A stretch of DNA of 64,000 bases, taken from NCBI GenBank assembly GCA_028877215.1, contig JAPPFJ010000005.1:186001-250000 (forward strand), given 5' to 3'. Positions 54,102-63,643 of the stretch are shown here, piece after piece. Source of the stretch: Gemmatimonadota bacterium. GTDB lineage: Bacteria > Latescibacterota > UBA2968 > GCA-2709665. Position 1 is the stretch's first letter, and each line of letters starts with the position of its first letter. The position numbers and the translations under genes are program-made. The notes beneath the pieces are model-generated. The model was not told the DNA's origin. It worked only from the letters and a program-made list of their open reading frames with translations, and searched no databases.

Positions 54102-56198
54102 CTAGACTCCGGGGCGGTTCCTGGGTGCCCGCAGGGTTGATTCAACGAGGAAGGTGCCGCCGTCCAGAACGCTGGCGCGGAGGAAAGGGTCCAGCCAGAC
54201 GGTCGTGTCGGACTGCTCGATCACCGCCGGTCCGGAGAGTTCGGTGCCCCAGGGAATTCTGGAACGCTCGTAGGTCGGGCATGCAACGAACGCGTCTTCA
54301 ACCCAGACGTCGCGGCTGCCTTTGTACGCCTGATCCAGCGTGGTCGCCGGCGGTGTCAGCATCGAGCCCAGAGATCGGTGTTTCCTAACCCCGATAATCG
54401 TGGTCCGCAGGTTCAGCAGTCTAACGGGTATGCCGTCCAGCAGCGCTTCCAGACGGCCGAAGCCGCTGTGTGCGCTTCCGTATCGGCGGAGGTACGAGGC
54501 TCTGAACCGCGTCGCGATGCGCTCCGGACTCGAATCGTTGTCCGGCAACGGAGTGCGGATGACGTGGGTCTGACCCTCGTACGCGATGTCGGCTTCACGG
54601 AGAAGATGAATATGGCTGAGCGGCAGGGCTACCTGCTTCAGGAACGCATTCCCGCGCGACTGGTCGTCGTCGAAGATCCGCCTGACTTCTGTCTCGTCGA
54701 GGTCGTCGAGGCGGCGGTTGACCATCGTTACGTAATCGCGCTTCACGTCCGCGATTGCGCAGCCCCAGGCGGATGCGATACCCGGATGATAGGGGACAAG
54801 ACCCCTGGGAATGCCGAGTTCATCCATCAGAAATCCGGCCAGGAGTGGGCCGCTTCCACCAAAGGCGAACAGGGTGAAGTCTCCGGGGTCCCGGCCACGA
54901 TCGATCGAGATCCGGCGGAGGCTGCCCGCAATGCGGTTGTTGGATACGGCGACGACCGCCCGCGCGGCTTCTTCGGCCGAGAGGCCAAGCGGCCCGGCGA
55001 CGTGTTCTTCAAGCGCAACCCTGGCTTTCGGCAGGTCAAAGGAGAAACCCTCGCGGCCCCCGATCGGGTATTCCGGGTTGATTCGACCCAGCACGAGATT
55101 CGCATCCGTAAGTGTCGGCAGGCGGCCGCCGCGACCGTAACTCGCCGGACCCGGATCCGCGCCGGCGCTTTCCGGGCCAACCTGAAGGATGCCGCCGTCG
55201 TCGATGCGCGCGATGCTGCCGCCGCCGGCGCCAACGGTCTGGATGTCGACCATGGAGAGCAGGATCGGAATGCCGAAATCAAGCTCCGTGCCATCGGCCT
55301 GAACCGGAACGCCATCCGTGACCAGAGATACGTCCAGGCTGGTTCCCCCCATATCGTAGGCAATGAGATTTCGGACTTCGTTCTCGGCAGCGGTGGCCGT
55401 CGCAGCGATGACGCCCGCCGCGGGCCCCGACAACACCGTCTGGACGGCGTATCTTCCCGCTTCGCCGGCGGGGATCATGCCGCCGTTGGATTGCATGACG
55501 AGCAGATGGGTACTGTATCCCCGGCGCTCCAGGCTGTGTTCCAGGTTGGCCAGATATCGGCTGACGACGGGTTGGACGTACGCGTTGACGACTGCCGTGC
55601 TGGTGCGTTCGAATTCACGAATCAGCGGAAGGACCTCCGCGGACGCAACCACGTAAATTTCCGGATAGCGATTCTCTATAAGCGATTTCGCCCGTCGTTC
55701 GTGGATCGGGTTGGCGTACGCGTTCATAAACGAGATGACGATGGCGTCGACGCGTTCAGCCGTGAGCTTCTCCGCGCACGACAGGACTTCGTCCTCGTCG
55801 AGCGGAACAAGCACTTCGCCCTCCGCCGAGATTCGCTCGGCAACTTCCAGCCGGCGGTCACGTGGAACCAGAGGTTCATAGGTTCCGGTAAGCCCGTATA
55901 GATGAGGCCGGTCGCGCCTCCGGAGTTCCAGGATATCCCGAAACCCCCTGGTGGCGATCAGGCCGCATCGTCCGCCCTTGCGCTCGAGGACGGCGTTCGT
56001 CGCCACGGTGGTTCCGTGAATGACGAGTTCGATTCCGCGGTCCGCCTGCCCGATCGCACCTATCCCCTCGATCAGCCCTCTCGATGGATCATCCGGGGTC
56101 GTCGGTACTTTCCTGACGATCAGGTGCGGCCCCGAATCATCCAGAATCAGGATGTCCGTAAAGGTGCCACCTATATCGACGCCGGCAATTCTGGACAT
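54102..56198 (-). CDS. hyuA: Hydantoinase A/oxoprolinase-type ATPase subunit
   Basis: 698 residues. The acetate/sugar kinase-fold phosphate loop is GVDIGGTFTDIL (6-17), then HGTTVATNAVLER, QSNGGMIP, LSGPAAGVIAA, AYDMGGTSLDVSLV, and GAGGGSIA. These are the marks of HyuA, which uses ATP to activate the ring amide that HyuB hydrolyses. It is first gene of hyuA-hyuB. A short REP-like core (about 56213-56229) lies directly upstream of its start. Confidence 0.92.
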   Translation of the reverse strand: MSRIAGVDIGGTFTDILILDDSGPHLIVRKVPTTPDDPSRGLIEGIGAIGQADRGIELVIHGTTVATNAVLERKGGRCGLIATRGFRDILELRRRDRPHLYGLTGTYEPLVPRDRRLEVAERISAEGEVLVPLDEDEVLSCAEKLTAERVDAIVISFMNAYANPIHERRAKSLIENRYPEIYVVASAEVLPLIREFERTSTAVVNAYVQPVVSRYLANLEHSLERRGYSTHLLVMQSNGGMIPAGEAGRYAVQTVLSGPAAGVIAATATAAENEVRNLIAYDMGGTSLDVSLVTDGVPVQADGTELDFGIPILLSMVDIQTVGAGGGSIARIDDGGILQVGPESAGADPGPASYGRGGRLPTLTDANLVLGRINPEYPIGGREGFSFDLPKARVALEEHVAGPLGLSAEEAARAVVAVSNNRIAGSLRRISIDRGRDPGDFTLFAFGGSGPLLAGFLMDELGIPRGLVPYHPGIASAWGCAIADVKRDYVTMVNRRLDDLDETEVRRIFDDDQSRGNAFLKQVALPLSHIHLLREADIAYEGQTHVIRTPLPDNDSSPERIATRFRASYLRRYGSAHSGFGRLEALLDGIPVRLLNLRTTIIGVRKHRSLGSMLTPPATTLDQAYKGSRDVWVEDAFVACPTYERSRIPWGTELSGPAVIEQSDTTVWLDPFLRASVLDGGTFLVESTLRAPRNRPGV

Positions 56199-56450
56199 TA
56201 AGGCAGTCCGTTGAAAAAGCTGCTCTGCAGGGGTGACGGAAATTGAAGACTGAACGGCAGTCAGAACTTAGACGTTCCGCCGGTGCGCGTCAACTCAAAA
56301 AAGGGACAAACGCGCGCAAACCGGCCGGGGGCGGCATCTGAAAGCCGCACGCGCAACCATTCAATCTTGACCGGGCCGTGAACATCCCTTAGATTTGTGG
56401 CGATTTGTCCGGGAATCGACTTCACATCCGGCAAACCGTGAGGTAACCCG
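56199..56450. other. Divergent intergenic region with partial REP-like core
   Basis: GCAGTCCGTTGAAAAAG at about 56213-56229 repeats the core of the elements at 9897 and 11233, then diverges. Promoters for hyuA and for the plus-strand catabolic cluster should lie here, but none is clear. Confidence 0.4.
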
Positions 56451-57206
56451 ATGCCAAGAGGCCGTTGCCATTTTGCATTGCTGGCAGCCCTGCACGAGCG
56501 ATTTCACCGGGAGTGCCCCGAGGCGGCGGCGCTCGCGGATGCACATACGCCCGACCTGCTCGCCGGTACGTGTGCGCCGGACGGACTGCGTTTTGTCGGC
56601 AAGCGGGGTAAGTTCGCCACCCATTTCTATTCCGACGATCGCCGTGACACGTGGGGGCGGTCGGTTGCGGGGCTGTTCGGGGCCCACCCGGACCTGGCCG
56701 ATCCAAGGCGGCTTTCCGGTGCGGACGTCGCCATGATGCTCGGGTACATTTCTCACCTCACCGTGGACGAGGCATTCCGGGATGAGGTGACCGTCCACGT
56801 ATACGGTATCGAAGACTGGCGACCGATTATAATGGGTCTGTGGTCCATGGTGGACGGGTTCGGCATCGGCAACGCCAGCTACATGGCAGCGATTCACCGT
56901 TTCGGACGCAAAGACAGTGTCGGCTTTATCGATTGCGGGGTTGTGGGCGAATACCTCGACCTGGTCAAGCCGTGGGCGCTGGAGGACGACCCCTGGGAAC
57001 TGGAGCGCATATTTCTCAGGTTGCGACGATGCGACACGCCGGAACACGAAGCGCGGCGCACCTGGGAGCGGAATGTCGCGATGGCGGCGCCGTTTCTCGA
57101 TGACGCCCGGCGAATGCGGTTTCACAGGGCGGCCGTGGACGGTGGAATGGAAGAGACCCTTCGATACCTGAAGGGGAATTATGCTCTACAGGAAAGGGGT
57201 GTCTGA
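56451..57206 (+). CDS. Zinc-dependent phospholipase C-like protein
   Basis: 251 residues, all helical. Histidine and aspartate positions resemble the zinc-dependent phospholipase C/S1-P1 nuclease fold: H7 in RCHFALLAALHERFH, DLLAGTCAPDG, THFYSDD, and GYISHLTVDEAFRD. These could bind the three-zinc cluster. There is no signal peptide, unlike bacterial phospholipase C exotoxins, so it is probably cytosolic and the substrate may differ. The stop overlaps the next start by one base, so it belongs to the same operon as the Gfo/Idh dehydrogenase. The assignment is by pattern and is moderate. Confidence 0.55.
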   Translation: MPRGRCHFALLAALHERFHRECPEAAALADAHTPDLLAGTCAPDGLRFVGKRGKFATHFYSDDRRDTWGRSVAGLFGAHPDLADPRRLSGADVAMMLGYISHLTVDEAFRDEVTVHVYGIEDWRPIIMGLWSMVDGFGIGNASYMAAIHRFGRKDSVGFIDCGVVGEYLDLVKPWALEDDPWELERIFLRLRRCDTPEHEARRTWERNVAMAAPFLDDARRMRFHRAAVDGGMEETLRYLKGNYALQERGV

Positions 57207-58213
57207 TGACATCTTACCGCGTGGGTGTGATTGGATGCGGGGGCATTGGCGTCGAACATGCGTCGGGACTCCTGAACCTGGAGAATGCGACCCTGTCCGC
57301 CGCGTGCGACCTGGAGGAATCCACACTTGTCGATTTCAGAGACCGCTGGCAATCCGAGTGGCCCGGTCTCAATACATATTCGAATCACCGTGACATGCTG
57401 GCGAAAGAGGACCTGGATATCGTTACGGTGGCCACGTCCGACCACATGCATGCGGATCTGGTCGTGGATGCGGCCAACGCGGGTGTAAAGGGGATCTTTT
57501 GTGAAAAACCCCTTGCGACCAATTTGGCGGACGCGGACCGGATGGTTTACGCCGCTGAACGCAACGGTGCGATTCTCTCCGTCGATCACACAAGGCGCTT
57601 CCAGCCGCTATGGCGCCACGTCAAGGAAAAGATCGTGGATGGTGGAGAGATCGGATCCGTTCAGCAGATCGTGGCGGCGCTGAACGGTCCACGTTCCATG
57701 TTGTTCAGAAACGGTACGCATCTGGTGGATTCGATCTGTTATTATGCGGACTCGGAGCCGGACTGGGTGTTTGCGGAGCTGGAAGCCGGTTACGAGGATT
57801 ACGCGGAGTACAGGGGCGATGGCGGTCACGACCCGGCTACCGAACCGTCGGCGAGCGGATACATCCATTTCGCCAACGGCGTGAGGGGGTTTTTCGCGGG
57901 CGGTTCAAAGGCCTCCGCCGGTCCCAAGTTCAAGTGTGAAATCGTAGGCACGACCGGTTCCGTCGAAATCGGCCGCGTAAACGCCTTGCTCGTTCGCGAC
58001 CGTGAACGGGAAGAGATCCAGGCGCCAGAGTGGCCCGTCAGCGGTATTCGCGCCGGAGTCCAGGAACTGGTGCGCCTGGTCGATAGCGGCGGCCAGCCGG
58101 TTTCGCCGGCAAAGGACGCACACCGGGTCGTTGAGATCATGATCGGGTTTCTGGAATCACAGCGGCTGGGAAACGTCAGGGTGGATCTCCCTATTCCTCT
58201 AGAGCGCAGGTGA
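57206..58213 (+). CDS. Gfo/Idh/MocA-family dehydrogenase
   Basis: 335 residues. An N-terminal Rossmann fold begins RVGVIGCGGIGVEHA, and the family EKP motif is in GIFCEKPLATN near residue 100. The C-terminal alpha/beta domain includes DHTRRFQPLW and HLVDSICYY, where H171-type histidines sit in the active site. It oxidises or reduces a sugar, inositol or related polyol with NAD(P). A TGATG overlap couples it to the preceding gene. Context suggests carbohydrate or polyol breakdown. Confidence 0.87.
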   Translation: MTSYRVGVIGCGGIGVEHASGLLNLENATLSAACDLEESTLVDFRDRWQSEWPGLNTYSNHRDMLAKEDLDIVTVATSDHMHADLVVDAANAGVKGIFCEKPLATNLADADRMVYAAERNGAILSVDHTRRFQPLWRHVKEKIVDGGEIGSVQQIVAALNGPRSMLFRNGTHLVDSICYYADSEPDWVFAELEAGYEDYAEYRGDGGHDPATEPSASGYIHFANGVRGFFAGGSKASAGPKFKCEIVGTTGSVEIGRVNALLVRDREREEIQAPEWPVSGIRAGVQELVRLVDSGGQPVSPAKDAHRVVEIMIGFLESQRLGNVRVDLPIPLERR

Positions 58214-58454
58214 TTATAGCGGACGGAGGCGTCAAAAAACCTCGATAGTGCTTGCCCGGTTGCCGAAGAGACGCTATTTTATTCATTTCCTGTCGAAAAT
58301 CATCCTGCAGGACGCCCCGGCCGTTGAGCCTGACGCGAAACCCCGTTGTTTCCGCGAAGTCGTGCCGTTTACCGGAAACGCTCGAGGCCAATCCGGGATC
58401 GTCTTCACCCCGTAGTCGAGACATGGTGCGTCAACATGATAGGAGAGCCTGGTA

Positions 58455-58844
58455 ATGTTACACTTTGAGCATACGGCGTTTCTCGTTGAGGATACCAAGG
58501 CCGTGGCGGATTGGTGGTGCGAACATCTGAGCATGGAATTGGTCCGGTACGGTGGCCCTCCTTCTCACATGACCTTTCTTAGAGACGCCTCCGGGAAAAC
58601 CATGTTCGAAATTTACGAGAAAGATACGCTGAAAACCCCAGACTATGCTTCGATGCATGTTTCAGTACTCCACTTCGCCTTCTACACGGACGACATCGAG
58701 CGGGAACGCGACCGGTTGCTCGACGCAGGGGCACAGGTCGTAGACGACGTGTACACGACGGATGCCGGCGATCAGCTGGCAATGCTGCGTGATCCGTGGG
58801 GAGTGGCTATCCAGGTCCTGAAACGGAAGGTCCCCATGGTATGA
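58455..58844 (+). CDS. Glyoxalase/VOC-superfamily protein
   Basis: 129 residues with two beta-alpha-beta-beta-beta modules. Possible metal ligands are H6 (LHFEHTAFLVED), E53 (TMFEIY), H73 (VLHFAFYTDD) and a terminal block LRDPWGVAIQVL. Members are lyases, isomerases, epimerases or dioxygenases that use a divalent metal. A 241-base gap separates it from the previous gene and a MITE-like element follows 18 bases downstream. Confidence 0.75.
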   Translation: MLHFEHTAFLVEDTKAVADWWCEHLSMELVRYGGPPSHMTFLRDASGKTMFEIYEKDTLKTPDYASMHVSVLHFAFYTDDIERERDRLLDAGAQVVDDVYTTDAGDQLAMLRDPWGVAIQVLKRKVPMV

Positions 58845-58861
58845 TGGCGATTCGGATGCTA

Positions 58862-59048
58862 AGAAGCTGTTTTAAAATTCCTGGTGAGTCCCGAGCGCGA
58901 GCGAAAATGTGTCGGTCAAGGCGGGCAAATTCGGCTATGAGAGGCGAGCAAGCGCAGCCTCGATCTCGTAAGACGGGTGGATTTGACCAACGCAGACCGA
59001 CGCTTTTGCAGCCGCGCGAAGACCGCCGGGGGTTTTAAGACTGCTTCT
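58862..59048. mobile_element. MITE-like element, copy 2 (187 bp)
   Basis: Terminal inverted repeats AGAAGCTGTTTTAAAAT and the matching TTTTAAGACTGCTTCT, with shared interior blocks CGAGCGCGAGCGAA and GCAGCCGCGCGAAGACCGC. Length and layout match the copy at 21997-22185. It lies between two genes of the catabolic cluster. Confidence 0.6.
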
Positions 59049-59089
59049 AAGGATGACCACGGTCCCGCCAGTGTTGCCCGGGAGAGTCG

Positions 59090-60178
59090 ATGCCGATCAT
59101 TGAGGTTGAATCGCTGGAGCAGGTCTGCGCAAGGGTTCTGGAAGGCGCGGGGTTATCCGGAACGGAGGCGCACAGAATCTCTCATTCGCTTGTTCTCGCG
59201 AATCTGATGGGCCACGATTCCCACGGCGTTATCCGGCTTCCGCAGTACGTGCAGGCCCTGGAGGACGGTATTGTAAAGGGCGGGCGCGACATTCGCGTCG
59301 TCCGCGAGGCGGACGCATCGGCGGTGGTCGACGGGCAATGGGGTTTCGGGCAGACGGTCTGCGCGCAGGCCATGGAACTGGCGACAAGAAAAGCCCGGGA
59401 GCGGTCCGTCGCCGCGGTGGAGTTGTTCAACAGCAGCCATATCGGCCGCCTCGGAGAATACGTGGAACAGGCCGCGGAAAGGGGCATGGTCGGTGTGGTC
59501 ATGTGCAACAATCACGGCGGCGGCCGCCTGCTTTCGCCGTTCGGCGGGATCGACGCGAGGATGTCTCCCAATCCCGTGGCCGTTGGCGTTCCTACGGGCG
59601 GCGACTTTCCAATCGTCGTGGATATGACAACCAGCGTGGTTGCCGAAGGCAAGATTCGGGTGAAGCGTAACCGCGGAGAGCCCCTGCCGCAGGATTGGGC
59701 GATAGACGCGGAGGGCAGACCCGTGGAACGGCCTGAGGATTTCTACGGTCCGCCGCGTGGGGCGATTCTGCCCTTCGGCGGAAACGCCGCGCACAAGGGT
59801 TACGCACTGGCGGTCGTCATCGACATTCTTTCGGGCGCCCTCGGCGGCGGCGGGTGCAGCCGCGCCGGAGCCCCGTCCGGCGGAAACGGCGTATTCCTGA
59901 TGGCGATCGATATTCAGGCGTTTACCCCGCCGGAGCGGTTCAGGGACGAGGTGGACGGCTTTGTCGGCTATTTGAAATCTTCGAGGCTGATGCCGGGATT
60001 TGACAGCATCCACCTGCCAGGTGAAATCGAATACCGTCTTCGACAAAAGGGTGAAGCGGAGGGCGTATTCGTGGATGACGAAACCTGGCGTCAGATCTGC
60101 GAGACAGGCGACGGAGCGGGAACGGCCGACGGTGGAGCGTCTACTCATGATTCGAAACTGCAAATGGGAGGTCACTGA
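59090..60178 (+). CDS. Malate/L-lactate dehydrogenase family (Ldh2) oxidoreductase
   Basis: 362 residues. The Ldh2 fold (unrelated to classic lactate dehydrogenase) shows MGHDSHGVIRLPQY with catalytic H45 and R49, then SSHIGRLGEY, MCNNHGG, GGIDARMSPNP, DMTTSVVAEGKIRV and GGNAAHKGYAL. Members reduce or oxidise 2-hydroxy acids such as malate, ureidoglycolate, sulfolactate or 2,3-diketogulonate with NAD(P). Substrate unknown. Its stop overlaps the next ATG (TGATG). Confidence 0.87.
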   Translation: MPIIEVESLEQVCARVLEGAGLSGTEAHRISHSLVLANLMGHDSHGVIRLPQYVQALEDGIVKGGRDIRVVREADASAVVDGQWGFGQTVCAQAMELATRKARERSVAAVELFNSSHIGRLGEYVEQAAERGMVGVVMCNNHGGGRLLSPFGGIDARMSPNPVAVGVPTGGDFPIVVDMTTSVVAEGKIRVKRNRGEPLPQDWAIDAEGRPVERPEDFYGPPRGAILPFGGNAAHKGYALAVVIDILSGALGGGGCSRAGAPSGGNGVFLMAIDIQAFTPPERFRDEVDGFVGYLKSSRLMPGFDSIHLPGEIEYRLRQKGEAEGVFVDDETWRQICETGDGAGTADGGASTHDSKLQMGGH

Positions 60179-60948
60179 TGGCGACCATCAAGATCACACT
60201 GCTGGGGCACGCGTCTTTCCGACTGGAACCGGATACCGGTGAGGTGGTTTATTTTGATCCGTGGCTGAATAACAACCCCACAACCGAACTGAGTGTGTCA
60301 GACATTGCGCACGCCGACGTGGTGATCGCGACGCATGGTCACGACGATCATATCGGCGACTCCTTTGAAATCTGCAAAAGCACCGGCGCTGTATTTGCCG
60401 GCAACTACGAACTTTGTCTGACCGCGGAGAAAAACGGACTCGCCCTGGGAGAACGGGCGCAGCCGATGAATCCGGGCGGCACCATCGAGGTTAACGGCGT
60501 GCGCATTACCGCGACCCAGGCTTTCCATTCGCTCTCGATGTCGCCGAATCAGGCGCTGGGCGATGCGCCGGAGGATGATTACTTCCGTCCCGACGGCGGC
60601 GTCTGCGGGATCGTGATGCAGTTTTCGAACGGCATTTCCGTTTACGATACGGCGGATACGGCGTTGTTCAGCGATATGCAGCTGATCAGCCAGATGTATG
60701 GACCCCAGGTGGCCATTCTTCCCGTCGGCGGTCTTTACACGATGGGAATCCGGGAAGCGGCCCGCGCGGCGAGCCTTATTCGACCGGATATCGTCATTCC
60801 GTGCCACTACGGTGAGGCGGTGGGACAGCCGGCGGATATCGGTGGCTTTGAGGAAATGGTCGGGTTTCTGTCGCCGAATACAAACGTCGTGAAACTCGAA
60901 CCCGGGCAGTCCGTGACGTATGCGTCCGCCAGCTTTGAGGTTGCGTAG
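60178..60948 (+). CDS. UlaG/UPF0173-type metallo-beta-lactamase-fold hydrolase
   Basis: 256 residues. The metal motif THGHDDH (52-58: H53, H55, D57, H58) follows FDPWL and precedes GNYELC. Later ligands are likely in TQAFHS, YDTADTALF and IPCHYGE. UlaG opens L-ascorbate 6-phosphate lactone; this family also includes other hydrolases. Coupled to the Ldh2-type enzyme by a one-base overlap, which fits a lactone or ester step in sugar-acid catabolism. Confidence 0.85.
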   Translation: MATIKITLLGHASFRLEPDTGEVVYFDPWLNNNPTTELSVSDIAHADVVIATHGHDDHIGDSFEICKSTGAVFAGNYELCLTAEKNGLALGERAQPMNPGGTIEVNGVRITATQAFHSLSMSPNQALGDAPEDDYFRPDGGVCGIVMQFSNGISVYDTADTALFSDMQLISQMYGPQVAILPVGGLYTMGIREAARAASLIRPDIVIPCHYGEAVGQPADIGGFEEMVGFLSPNTNVVKLEPGQSVTYASASFEVA

Positions 60949-61118
60949 AATTCACAGGCACGTCAGATTTATGGTCACAGCAGGTGGAAAGGACGACCGG
61001 GTGGGTACCGGACGCCGACGCAGTCTCGGATTTCGCGATGCTGGCGCCGAAAGTTTGCATGCTGCTAACGGGATGATACCGGAGACGGCACGAAGGAGGC
61101 GAAGAAAGGAAGGCACGT

Positions 61119-61934
61119 GTGGCGCAGGATCTGACCAACGCCGTTGTATCACAAAAGATTGAACTTGCCCCCGAGTTGATCATTCTGCAGGTGAGGGCCG
61201 ACGGATGGGAGCTACCGGAGTTCGAGCCGGGTCAGTTTGCCGTCCTGGGCCTTCCCGGCATCGCCCCCCGAAGCGAACGGTCCGATCCCGAGACAGATGC
61301 ACCCGATCCGAAGCGGCTGATTCGCCGGGCGTACTCGATCGCGTCGTCGTCCACGGCGCGGGAACATATGGAGTTCTACATTAATGTCGTCCATTCAGGT
61401 GCGCTTACGCCGAGGTTGTTCGCACTGGAACAGGGTGACCGTGTCTGGTTGGGTCCCAAGGTATCAGGCGCCTTCACGCTGGATCAGGCGCCCGGGACCG
61501 CGGATGTCGTGCTTGTGGCGACCGGGACCGGGCTCGCTCCGTACATGAGCATGTTGCGCACCCGCCTGCCGAGAGACAACGGACGCCGCTTTGCCGTTTT
61601 GCACGGCGTCCGTCAATCCTGGGATCTGGGCTATCGGTCGGAACTGACCATCATGCAGCAACTGTGCACCAACCTGACGTATCTGTCGTTGATCAGCCGT
61701 CCGGCCAACGAGCACATACCCTGGAACGGTCTGACAGGTTACGTTCAGGATCTCTGGGCGGGCGGCATTCTGGAAAAGGCCTGGGGAAAACACCCGAAAC
61801 CGCAAGATACACAGGTCTTCCTGTGCGGCAACCCGAAGATGTGCGAGGACATGCTCGCCCTTCTCGAGTCTGAAGGATTCAGCGAGCATACACGAAAAAC
61901 AGTGGGCCAGGTGCATATCGAGCGCTACTGGTAG
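61119..61934 (+). CDS. Ferredoxin/flavodoxin-NADP reductase-like flavoprotein
   Basis: 271 residues from GTG 61119 with AAAGGAAGG upstream. The FAD-binding barrel has RRAYSIASS, FYINVV and the NADP domain has VLVATGTGLAPYMSML, VLHGVR, and FLCGNPKMCED, ending VHIERYW with a terminal aromatic that can stack on flavin. It moves electrons between NADPH and ferredoxin or flavodoxin. An acidic insert (PRSERSDPETDAPDPKR, near 51-67) in the barrel is unlike the short loop of most bacterial Fprs. It could serve an oxygenase not in view. Confidence 0.85.
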   Translation: MAQDLTNAVVSQKIELAPELIILQVRADGWELPEFEPGQFAVLGLPGIAPRSERSDPETDAPDPKRLIRRAYSIASSSTAREHMEFYINVVHSGALTPRLFALEQGDRVWLGPKVSGAFTLDQAPGTADVVLVATGTGLAPYMSMLRTRLPRDNGRRFAVLHGVRQSWDLGYRSELTIMQQLCTNLTYLSLISRPANEHIPWNGLTGYVQDLWAGGILEKAWGKHPKPQDTQVFLCGNPKMCEDMLALLESEGFSEHTRKTVGQVHIERYW

Positions 61935-62023
61935 AGGAGCAAGGCGACTGACCGGGCGAGTCGCCTGCACTGCGGCTTCCCGGAGAAACAGCGATTGGTT
62001 CCCGGGTCGTCGTCGAGGGCGCG

Positions 62024-63643
62024 ATGAATAGCGGGACATCACCGAGTTACGATGGCATTATCGTCGGAGCCGGGCACAACAGTCTCATCCTGCAGGCATA
62101 TCTCGGACGCGCAGGGCTCAGGGTGCTGTGTATCGAACGGAGAAGCGTACCCGGCGGCGGGCTGGAGACGATCGAAGACGCACGAAATCCGGGGTTTCTG
62201 CACAATACGCATTCGTTCTACCATCGTGCCCTGAACACGATGCCGTGGTACCGCGATCTGGACCTCGAACGACGCGGAGCGGTATACCTGGAGCCGGCAT
62301 TGAACGTTGTCCTCCTGTCAGAGGCCGGCGAAGCACTGGAATGGTGGACGGACTTCGAAAGAACGGCCGACTCGTTCGCGCGTTTCAGCAGCCAGGACGC
62401 GGCGACACTGAGGAGGTGGCGCGAAGCATTCCTGCCGATTGTTGAACGGATAATCGTACCTGAAGCGCAGGCGCCCCCGCTGGAACCCGCCCGGCGGCGC
62501 GCCCTGCTTGAAAAAAGCAGGGAGGGCCGACTGCTGCTCGAGGTCAGCAGATTGTCCCCACTCGAATTTGTCCGCAGGGAATTCAGGCATCCGGTGATTC
62601 AGGCCGGATTGCTTTTTTTTAACGGCTTGCGTGAAGTCGATCTGCGGTGCCCGGGGTTCGGACACCATATTGCCGCGCTCCTGGCCAGTTCGGGCAAGGC
62701 GCAGATGTGCCGCGGGGGATCGGTCGTCCTCGCACGGGCACTGGTGTCGGCGGTGCGGGAGAGCGGCGGCGAACTGTGCCTCGATACGGAACCCGAACGC
62801 TTCATCCGGGAAGGAAATCGGGTTGTCGGTGTGGAAACGACGTCGGGCGAGCGCTTCATGGCCCGGCGTTTTGTCGTATCCGGTCTGAATCCGCACCAGA
62901 CGTTTCTGGATCTTCTGGATGAAGATGCGCTGCCGGGTGCATGGCGGGAAAGAGCGAAGGCGTTCAGATACAATCTCATTGCCCCTCTGTTCGCCCTGAA
63001 TCTCAACCTGAACGAACCGCCACGCTATCCCGCCACCGAGATCCGTCCGCACCTGGAAAAAGCGTTTATGGTCATTCTGGGACTGGATCACGTGGAACGG
63101 TACCTGGAGATGGTGGCATGTCACCACGCGGGACGAAAGCCGCCGAACATCATGTGGGGGAGTTGTCCAACCCTGTTCGATCCATCGCAGGCACCGGCGG
63201 GGAAGCATACCGCGTTCATGTGGGAGAAGACACCGTACCGGCTGAATGGCGATCCGACGCGTTGGGATTCGGAACGGGACCGTCTGGGACAGGAGATGCT
63301 GGAGGCGTGGTGCCGATTTGCGCCGAACGTGAAGGATAACCTCATATCCTGGTTCGCACGCAGCCCGCTGGACGTGGAGCGCACGTTTCCGAATATGAGA
63401 GAGGGGGACCTTCTCGTTGGCGCGTTCACGAACGGCCAGATCGGTTTCAATCGCCCGTTTCAGGGAGCCGGAGGCTACAGGACGCACCTTCGGGGGCTGT
63501 ATCTGTGCGGTTCCTGCTGCCACCCGGGCGGCAACATTACGGGTCTGCCCGGATACAACTGTGCGCAGGTGATTCTGCGGGACCTCGGGATCCACGCAGA
63601 CTGGATGCCCGGGCCGGTCGAAAGGCGGTTGGATCGTCTATGA
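62024..63643 (+). CDS. Phytoene desaturase-like FAD oxidoreductase
   Basis: 539 residues. The N-terminal dinucleotide fold is GIIVGAGHNSLILQAYLGRAG with ERR acting as the ribose-binding acid. A family-typical ending LRGLYLCGSCCHPGGNITGLPGYNCAQ places a FAD-contacting C-terminal helix. This is the COG1233 group, which includes carotenoid desaturases and many amine, polyol or sterol-type oxidoreductases. A tryptophan- and arginine-rich middle differs from known carotenoid enzymes and no carotenoid genes are near, so a catabolic role is more likely. The stop overlaps the next start by four bases. Confidence 0.82.
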   Translation: MNSGTSPSYDGIIVGAGHNSLILQAYLGRAGLRVLCIERRSVPGGGLETIEDARNPGFLHNTHSFYHRALNTMPWYRDLDLERRGAVYLEPALNVVLLSEAGEALEWWTDFERTADSFARFSSQDAATLRRWREAFLPIVERIIVPEAQAPPLEPARRRALLEKSREGRLLLEVSRLSPLEFVRREFRHPVIQAGLLFFNGLREVDLRCPGFGHHIAALLASSGKAQMCRGGSVVLARALVSAVRESGGELCLDTEPERFIREGNRVVGVETTSGERFMARRFVVSGLNPHQTFLDLLDEDALPGAWRERAKAFRYNLIAPLFALNLNLNEPPRYPATEIRPHLEKAFMVILGLDHVERYLEMVACHHAGRKPPNIMWGSCPTLFDPSQAPAGKHTAFMWEKTPYRLNGDPTRWDSERDRLGQEMLEAWCRFAPNVKDNLISWFARSPLDVERTFPNMREGDLLVGAFTNGQIGFNRPFQGAGGYRTHLRGLYLCGSCCHPGGNITGLPGYNCAQVILRDLGIHADWMPGPVERRLDRL

